25,458 nt of DNA, taken from an uncultured Veillonellaceae bacterium (GTDB lineage: Bacteria; Bacillota; Negativicutes; Veillonellales; Dialisteraceae). Position 1 is the first letter of the stretch, and each line of letters begins with the position of its first letter. This document shows positions 20,832-25,458 of the stretch, in pieces. The stretch is taken from contig CAUBUJ010000004.1 in NCBI GenBank assembly GCA_958439155.1, forward strand, positions 1-25,458. The letters run 5' to 3'. The notes below the pieces were generated by a model that was not told the origin of the DNA, searched no databases, and was given only the letters and a program-made list of their open reading frames with translations. The position numbers were made by a program, and so were the translations under genes.

Positions 20832-22063
20832 CAGTCATCATACCCCATCATTTTCCGCACGCCTTTGAGCTTTTCCAGGAAATAATCCACTTCTTCTTCG
20901 GTGTTGTAGAAATAGAAGCTTGCCCGGCAGGTCGCGTTGATGCCGAGATACTTGTGAAGCGGTTCCGCGCAGTGGTGGCCTGTACGGATGCAGATGCCTT
21001 CCGCAGAGAGAATCTGCGCCACGTCATGAGGATGGACATCATCCACGGTGAACGCCACGAGACCTTCCTTTTCCTCCGGGTTTACCGGTCCGATGATGCG
21101 GATATGGGGAATCTTCTGCATTCCCGCAAGCGCTCTTGTGACGAGCTTCTTCTCCTGGGCGCGGATATTGTCGTATCCCACCATTTCCACGTACTGGATG
21201 GCTGCCGCGAGAGACACGGCCCCTTCCACATACTGGGTGCCTGCTTCAAATTTGGCGGGAAGCGGCGCAAATTCCGTTTCCTGCTCGCCGACCGTATCGA
21301 TCATGTCGCCGCCTAAAAGGAACGGTTCCATATCATTCAGGAACTCTTCCTTGCCGTAGAGCACGCCGATGCCGTCAGCAGCGCACATTTTGTGGCCGGA
21401 GAAAGCGTAGAAATCGCAGTCCAGATCCTGCACGTCCACCCGTTTATGGGGCGCGCCCTGGGCGCCGTCGAGAACAACCACCGCTCCATGGGCATGGGCT
21501 CTCTCAATGAGGGGTTTCGGATCGAAGTCGATGCCGAGAACATTGGATACCTGGGCGAAGGAGAAGAGCTTCACTGCGGGATCGTCGATCTTTTTTAGAT
21601 CGTCCGGCAGGAAATGGCCTGTCTTCTTATCCACATAGATATATTCGAGAGTCGCTCCTGTTTTGTGGGCGACCCGCTGCCAGGTGACCAGGTTGGAATG
21701 GTGTTCCGCGATGGTAATGAGGATCTTGTCCCCTGCCTTCAGGTGGGTCTCCCCGTAGGAACGGGCCACCAGGTTGAGGCTCTCTGTGGTATTCCGGGTA
21801 TAACTGATTTCCCCGTCGCTTTTCGCGTTGAGGAATTTCCGCACCACATCTTTGGAGCCGTCATAGGCCTCGGAGGCAGCGATGGCAAAAACATGGGCGC
21901 CCCGGTGGGGATTGCCGTTGCTGTGGGTGCTGTACTCGAAAGCGGCCTGGAGCACAGGAAGGGGCTTCTGGGTGGTGGCGGCATTGTCGAAGTAGACCAC
22001 GTCTCTGCCGCCCACTTTCGTTTTCAAGATGGGAAAATCATTTCTGATATATTCGAGATTCAT
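20831..22063 (-). CDS. sufS: Cysteine desulfurase SufS
   Basis: 410 residues. A PLP-dependent group II cysteine desulfurase that takes sulfur from L-cysteine, leaving alanine. The PLP lysine is K225 in FSGHKM, the ATTQKP motif (29-34) and AEHHSN (119-124) bind cofactor, and the catalytic cysteine is C365 in RTGHHCAEP. It ends with TCRASFYFYNTEEEVD, as in SufS homologues. The start overlaps the sufD stop as ATGA. Partner of SufU in the same operon. Confidence 0.96.
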   Translation of the reverse strand: MNLEYIRNDFPILKTKVGGRDVVYFDNAATTQKPLPVLQAAFEYSTHSNGNPHRGAHVFAIAASEAYDGSKDVVRKFLNAKSDGEISYTRNTTESLNLVARSYGETHLKAGDKILITIAEHHSNLVTWQRVAHKTGATLEYIYVDKKTGHFLPDDLKKIDDPAVKLFSFAQVSNVLGIDFDPKPLIERAHAHGAVVVLDGAQGAPHKRVDVQDLDCDFYAFSGHKMCAADGIGVLYGKEEFLNDMEPFLLGGDMIDTVGEQETEFAPLPAKFEAGTQYVEGAVSLAAAIQYVEMVGYDNIRAQEKKLVTRALAGMQKIPHIRIIGPVNPEEKEGLVAFTVDDVHPHDVAQILSAEGICIRTGHHCAEPLHKYLGINATCRASFYFYNTEEEVDYFLEKLKGVRKMMGYDD

Positions 22064-23112
22064 TCTTTCTCTCCTTGCTGGGCATCGAGAGTCTGGCGCA
22101 CCATCTGGAGCGCTTCCTCCTGGAGGCCGTGATCAAGCTGATCCACGAGAGGGCGGATCAAGGATTCCACCACGATACGCCGCGCTTCTTCATAGGAAAA
22201 GCCCCGGCTCATGAGGTAGTACACCGTATTTTCATCAATCTGGCCCGCGCTGGACGCGTGATTGCCTACCACATTGTCCTCTGTGCAGAGGAGAAGGGGC
22301 AGGGAAATATTCTTCGTCTTCGGAGACAGCTGGATCGCGTAGTCTCCTTCGCTGCCTTCCGCGCCGGCGCAGCCCCGCTTGAAGTCGATGGTGCCGCGGA
22401 ACATTTTCCGTGATGTTCCCGCAAGCGCCCCTTTCACATCAATATTGGACTTGGTATCTTCCCCGATATGATCGATGTGATAGAACAGATCCAGGTTCTG
22501 CGTGCCTGCTGCGGCGTAGAAGCCGTACTCGTGCATATCCGCTTCTTTGCCGGAAAGGTACCCCCGGCTGTGAACGATCACCGTCTCCCCGCCGAGGAGG
22601 CCGCTTGCAAAGACTGCTTTCGCCCGCTCCGCCAGGTGCACTTCCCGCTGGTCGCAGAGGATGGTCCCCTTCAGATGGCGGGACAAAAGAGACGCATGGA
22701 GCCGGGCCCCTTCCGCCAGGTCATACCGGGCGGCAAAGGCATAGGCCCCAGGCTCATTCCTTCCTTTCCAGTCCCACACCAGATGAAGCTTCGCATTCCG
22801 TCCGAGACGGAACAGGAAGAGGCCGGCGTAGTCCGGATGCTCTGCGGTATGGCGCACCGAAATGGTAAGCTCCGCTTCCGCGCCGTCAGGGATGTCTACA
22901 GTGTATCGGTCTCCCGATTCCGCCGCCTTGCGCCACCCTTCTGACGCGGCGGACAAATTTTCCGGAACCTCCCCGCCTTTCGTGACATAAGTCATGTCTG
23001 AAATCTCTGCGTGTACTGTCTTTTCCGGGAAGCGGTACGGCAGATCGCTCTCATTGGTTTTCAGGTAGCGGTATGTCAGCATAGGCAGGCGGTTTACTTT
23101 TTCAAATGTCAT
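22060..23112 (-). CDS. sufD: Fe-S cluster assembly scaffold subunit SufD
   Basis: 350 residues, somewhat short compared with many SufD proteins of about 420. The beta-helix core and C-terminal helical domain are recognisable. TEDNVVGNHASSAGQID contains the conserved histidine used at the SufB-SufD interface, and ENTVYYLMSRGFSYEEARRIVV is the shared SufB/SufD C-terminal motif. It forms the SufBC2D scaffold on which clusters are built. The N-terminal region is divergent. AGGAGG lies five bases before its ATG, nine bases after the sufB stop. Confidence 0.93.
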   Translation of the reverse strand: MTFEKVNRLPMLTYRYLKTNESDLPYRFPEKTVHAEISDMTYVTKGGEVPENLSAASEGWRKAAESGDRYTVDIPDGAEAELTISVRHTAEHPDYAGLFLFRLGRNAKLHLVWDWKGRNEPGAYAFAARYDLAEGARLHASLLSRHLKGTILCDQREVHLAERAKAVFASGLLGGETVIVHSRGYLSGKEADMHEYGFYAAAGTQNLDLFYHIDHIGEDTKSNIDVKGALAGTSRKMFRGTIDFKRGCAGAEGSEGDYAIQLSPKTKNISLPLLLCTEDNVVGNHASSAGQIDENTVYYLMSRGFSYEEARRIVVESLIRPLVDQLDHGLQEEALQMVRQTLDAQQGEKE

Positions 23113-23121
23113 GACTGCCTC

Positions 23122-24534
23122 CTATCCGATAGATCCTTCAAATTCCAGATCGATGAGCCGGTTCATTTCCACAGCGTATTCCAGAGGAAGCGCCTTGGAA
23201 ATCGGTTCCGCAAAGCCCCGGACCAGCATAGCCTTCGCGTCTTCTTCCGAGAGACCCCGGGTCATGAGGTAGTAAATATCCTCTTCCGGGATGCGGCCGA
23301 TCTTCGCTTCATGGCCCAGATCGATCTCATCATTTTCAATCATAATATCGGGGATTGTATCGGAACGGGACTGGTTGTCCAGCATGAGGGACTCGCAGCT
23401 GATGGCGCCCTTTGCCCCCTTCGCCTCCGGCCCGATGCGCACCACACCGCGGTAAATCGCGGCGCCGCCCCCTTTGGAAATGGACTTGGAATGGACTGTC
23501 AGATGGGTATCCTTCCCGTAGCACTCCACTTTGGAACCTGTATCGAGGAACTGTCCCTTGCCGGCAAAAGTAATGCCTGTAAACTCACAGGTGGAACGGT
23601 CTCCCTGAAGCACCGTATCCGGATAGAGACAGGATGTATGGGACCCGAAAGAGCCGCTCACCCAGATCATGTGCGCGTCTTTTCCTACAAGGGCCTTCTT
23701 CGTATTCAGGTTGTACATATTCTTCGACCAGTTCTCAATGGTGGAATAACGGAGCGTCGCCCCGTCCTTCACGAAGAGTTCCACTGCCCCGGCGTGGAGG
23801 TTGGCCACATTGTACCGCGGGGCGCTGCACCCTTCAATGAAGTGGCACTTTGCCCCTTTTTCCACGATGATGAGGGTATGCTCGAACTGGCCCGCTCCCG
23901 GCGCGTTCAGCCGGAAATAGCTCTGAAGGGGCATTTTCACGTCCACCCCTTCCGGCACGTACACGAAGGAGCCGCCGGACCACACCGCGTAATGGAGCGC
24001 CGCGAATTTATGGTACGACGGAGGAATGAGATGACCAAAATACGGTTTGATCAGTTCCGGGTATTTCTTGACCGCCGTCTCGAAATCCACGTAGATCACG
24101 CCCTGTTTTTCCAGTTCTTCCTGGATATTGTGGTACACCACTTCCGAATCGTACTGGGCGCCTACGCCGGCGAGGGATTTTTTCTCCGCCTCCGGAATGC
24201 CCAGACGGTCGAAAGTGTCCCGGATATTCTGGGGCAGATCTTCCCAGCGCGCTTTCATATCCGTTTTCGGCCGCACATACGTATCGATATGATCCATGTC
24301 AAGCTCGGAAATATCCGGCATCCACGGCCCGATATCGAGCTTTTCATAGATTTCAAGAGCAGCGAGGCGCTTCTCCAGCATCCACTGGGGCTCTTCCTTT
24401 TTTTCAGAAATTTCCCGGATGATCTTCGGTGTGAGGCCCTTTTCCGTTTTGTAGGAATATTCCACCGCGTCCTTTACGTCATAAATGCCGCGGTCCACAT
24501 CCTCAATATGGCTTTTTTTCTTTTCCTCTGCCAT
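23122..24534 (-). CDS. sufB: Fe-S cluster assembly scaffold subunit SufB
   Basis: 470 residues, the expected size. Highly conserved stretches include VPEGVDVKMPLQSYFR, FTGITFAGKGQFLDTGSK, and the C-terminal DEIDLGHEAKIGRIPEEDIYYLM. SufB is the main scaffold that receives sulfur and iron, with SufC supplying ATP-driven rearrangement. It begins three bases after the sufC stop. No frame disruption. Confidence 0.96.
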   Translation of the reverse strand: MAEEKKKSHIEDVDRGIYDVKDAVEYSYKTEKGLTPKIIREISEKKEEPQWMLEKRLAALEIYEKLDIGPWMPDISELDMDHIDTYVRPKTDMKARWEDLPQNIRDTFDRLGIPEAEKKSLAGVGAQYDSEVVYHNIQEELEKQGVIYVDFETAVKKYPELIKPYFGHLIPPSYHKFAALHYAVWSGGSFVYVPEGVDVKMPLQSYFRLNAPGAGQFEHTLIIVEKGAKCHFIEGCSAPRYNVANLHAGAVELFVKDGATLRYSTIENWSKNMYNLNTKKALVGKDAHMIWVSGSFGSHTSCLYPDTVLQGDRSTCEFTGITFAGKGQFLDTGSKVECYGKDTHLTVHSKSISKGGGAAIYRGVVRIGPEAKGAKGAISCESLMLDNQSRSDTIPDIMIENDEIDLGHEAKIGRIPEEDIYYLMTRGLSEEDAKAMLVRGFAEPISKALPLEYAVEMNRLIDLEFEGSIG

Positions 24535-24537
24535 GGA

Positions 24538-25290
24538 TTACACCTCTTTCGTGAGATCCCGGTACGCGTCAAAGCCGTTGGTTTCCACTTCATCCACCAG
24601 CTCCGGCCCGCCTTCCTTCACAATGCGGCCATGAATCAGAATATGCACATAGTCAGGGGTAATGAACTTCAGAATCTGGTTCAGATGGGTAATGAGAAGG
24701 AGGGAATTGTTCTCATTGTGGTAGTCGGAAATATTCTTCGACACGATCCGCACTGCGTCCACGTCGAGGCCGGAGTCGGTCTCATCCAGCATGGCCAGCT
24801 TCGGATCGAGAATCCGCATCTGGAGGATCTCGCTCTTTTTCCGTTCCCCGCCGGAGAAACCGTCATTCAAATAACGCTCCGCATAGGACGGATCCATCGC
24901 CAGATCTTCCATGCGCTGCTTCATCAGCCGCTTGAAAGGGAAAAGCCGCTGCTGTTTGCCGGAAATGGTGGTCTTCGCGGTACGGATAAAATTTTCCATG
25001 GAAATGCCCGCCACGGAAATGGGGGACTGGAACGACAGGAACAGACCGAGCTTGGCCCGCTTGTCTGTAGAAAGCTCGGTAATATCCTGGCCTTCAAAAT
25101 AAATATGCCCTTCCGTCACAGTGTACGCAGGATTCCCCATGATCGCATGAAGCAGCGTCGACTTGCCTGCCCCGTTGACTCCCATGATCACGTGGACTTC
25201 TCCCCGGTTCACGGTGAGGTTAATGCCGTGAAGGAGCTCCTTCTTCCCCACAGAGACGTGAAGATTTTCTACACGAAGTAATTCGCTCAT
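24538..25290 (-). CDS. sufC: Fe-S cluster assembly ATPase SufC
   Basis: 250 residues. An ABC-type ATPase without membrane partners that binds SufB and SufD. Walker A is GVNGAGKST (37-45), the Q loop is at FQSP (88 region), the signature is FSGGERKKSEILQM (145-158), and Walker B is LAMLDETDSGLDVDA (165-179), all intact and SufC-specific. GAGGTGAC precedes the ATG. First gene of sufCBDSU; no Rrf2-type regulator lies between it and the right edge. Confidence 0.97.
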   Translation of the reverse strand: MSELLRVENLHVSVGKKELLHGINLTVNRGEVHVIMGVNGAGKSTLLHAIMGNPAYTVTEGHIYFEGQDITELSTDKRAKLGLFLSFQSPISVAGISMENFIRTAKTTISGKQQRLFPFKRLMKQRMEDLAMDPSYAERYLNDGFSGGERKKSEILQMRILDPKLAMLDETDSGLDVDAVRIVSKNISDYHNENNSLLLITHLNQILKFITPDYVHILIHGRIVKEGGPELVDEVETNGFDAYRDLTKEV

Positions 25291-25330
25291 TATGTCACCT
25301 CATAGTATGTAAACAAAAAATTTGTCAGAC

Positions 25331-25359
25331 TTGTAACAATCTAAGTCTTTCCATATTCT
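25331..25359 (+). promoter_or_regulatory. Possible divergent plus-strand promoter
   Basis: TTGTAA (25331-25336), a 17-base spacer, then TATTCT (25354-25359), pointing off the right edge, where a ribosome-site-like AAAGGAAA ends the window. The -10 overlaps the suf -10 on the other strand. Confidence 0.35.
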
Positions 25360-25383
25360 ATCGTATTTATCGATATAAGTAAA
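25355..25383 (-). promoter_or_regulatory. Promoter of the suf operon
   Basis: Minus strand TTTACT (25378-25383), a 17-base spacer, then TAGAAT (25355-25360), about 65 bases before sufC. Confidence 0.6.
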
Positions 25384-25426
25384 TAAAAGGCACGCCTAAA
25401 GTCCTATGCATGCAAAGGCGGTACCA
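25383..25426 (-). terminator. Terminator-like hairpin upstream of suf, with T-box-like 9-mer
   Basis: Minus strand GGTACCGCC pairs with GGCGTGCC (one bulged C, one G-U; 25417-25425 with 25389-25396), followed by TTTTATTT. The sequence TGGTACCGC (25418-25426) equals the core of the T-box tRNA-binding motif. It is either the end of an upstream transcript or the 3' end of a leader regulating suf. Confidence 0.45.
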
Positions 25427-25458
25427 TTCCATGAGAAATTGGAAGAGAAGAAAGGAAA

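Noticed and set aside
23011..25281. A 756-codon plus-strand frame across sufB and sufC
   Set aside because: Same reasons: it is fully antisense to intact, highly conserved genes.

Overview
The window looks like chromosomal DNA of a low-G+C-lineage (Firmicutes) bacterium with a mid-50s G+C content by eye. The best guess is the Negativicutes (Dialister/Veillonella-like). The signs are a PolC-type replicase, a SufCBDSU iron-sulfur operon of Gram-positive type, a YlbF-family protein, a VanW/YoaR-type protein and a one-piece tmRNA. The species assignment is inference. No insertion sequence, CRISPR array, rRNA or tRNA gene was seen. Almost all genes lie on the minus strand; only the RocB-like peptidase is on plus.

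Layout in order of coordinate: (1) 1-3838, minus: a HAD phosphatase gene followed by overlapping jetA, jetB and the 5' part of jetC, that is, a type I Wadjet anti-plasmid system whose jetC tail and presumed jetD lie beyond the left edge. (2) 3926-4321, minus: a small secreted-peptide gene with its own promoter, a terminator-like hairpin in its leader, and a terminator. (3) 4384-4814, minus: ssrA (tmRNA) with terminator and promoter; its -35 box contains the polC stop codon. (4) 4811-8509, minus: polC lacking the internal proofreading exonuclease domain. (5) 8604-9983, minus: VanW-family envelope protein. (6) 10086-14025, minus: promoter-comEA-comEC-holA, DNA-uptake genes plus the DNA polymerase III delta subunit. 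(7) 14202-16034, plus: RocB-like M20 peptidase with a strong promoter and a hairpin/U-tract in the leader, ending in a bidirectional terminator. (8) 16041-17891, minus: trmL-ylbF-murB, overlapping genes. (9) 17915-18380: small secreted protein. (10) 18413-18892: rplS with leader and terminator. (11) 18960-19790: crotonase-family enzyme. (12) 19749-20387: gene-free but rich in inverted repeats, including a 154-nt rod-like foldback. (13) 20351-25383, minus: sufC-sufB-sufD-sufS-sufU with promoter and terminator.

How they work together: the suf genes build and deliver Fe-S clusters (SufS/SufU mobilise sulfur; SufBCD is the scaffold). PolC and HolA are replisome parts. ComEA/ComEC take up DNA, while Wadjet restricts incoming plasmids. 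MurB and the VanW protein relate to the cell envelope, and TrmL, L19 and tmRNA to translation and ribosome rescue. The most notable departures from textbook families are the exonuclease-less PolC, a ComEC whose metallo-beta-lactamase-like domain has lost its metal motif, and a MurB with both expected catalytic acids conservatively replaced. Also notable are the unexplained structured interval at 19.9-20.35 kb and leader hairpins of attenuator type in front of two genes.
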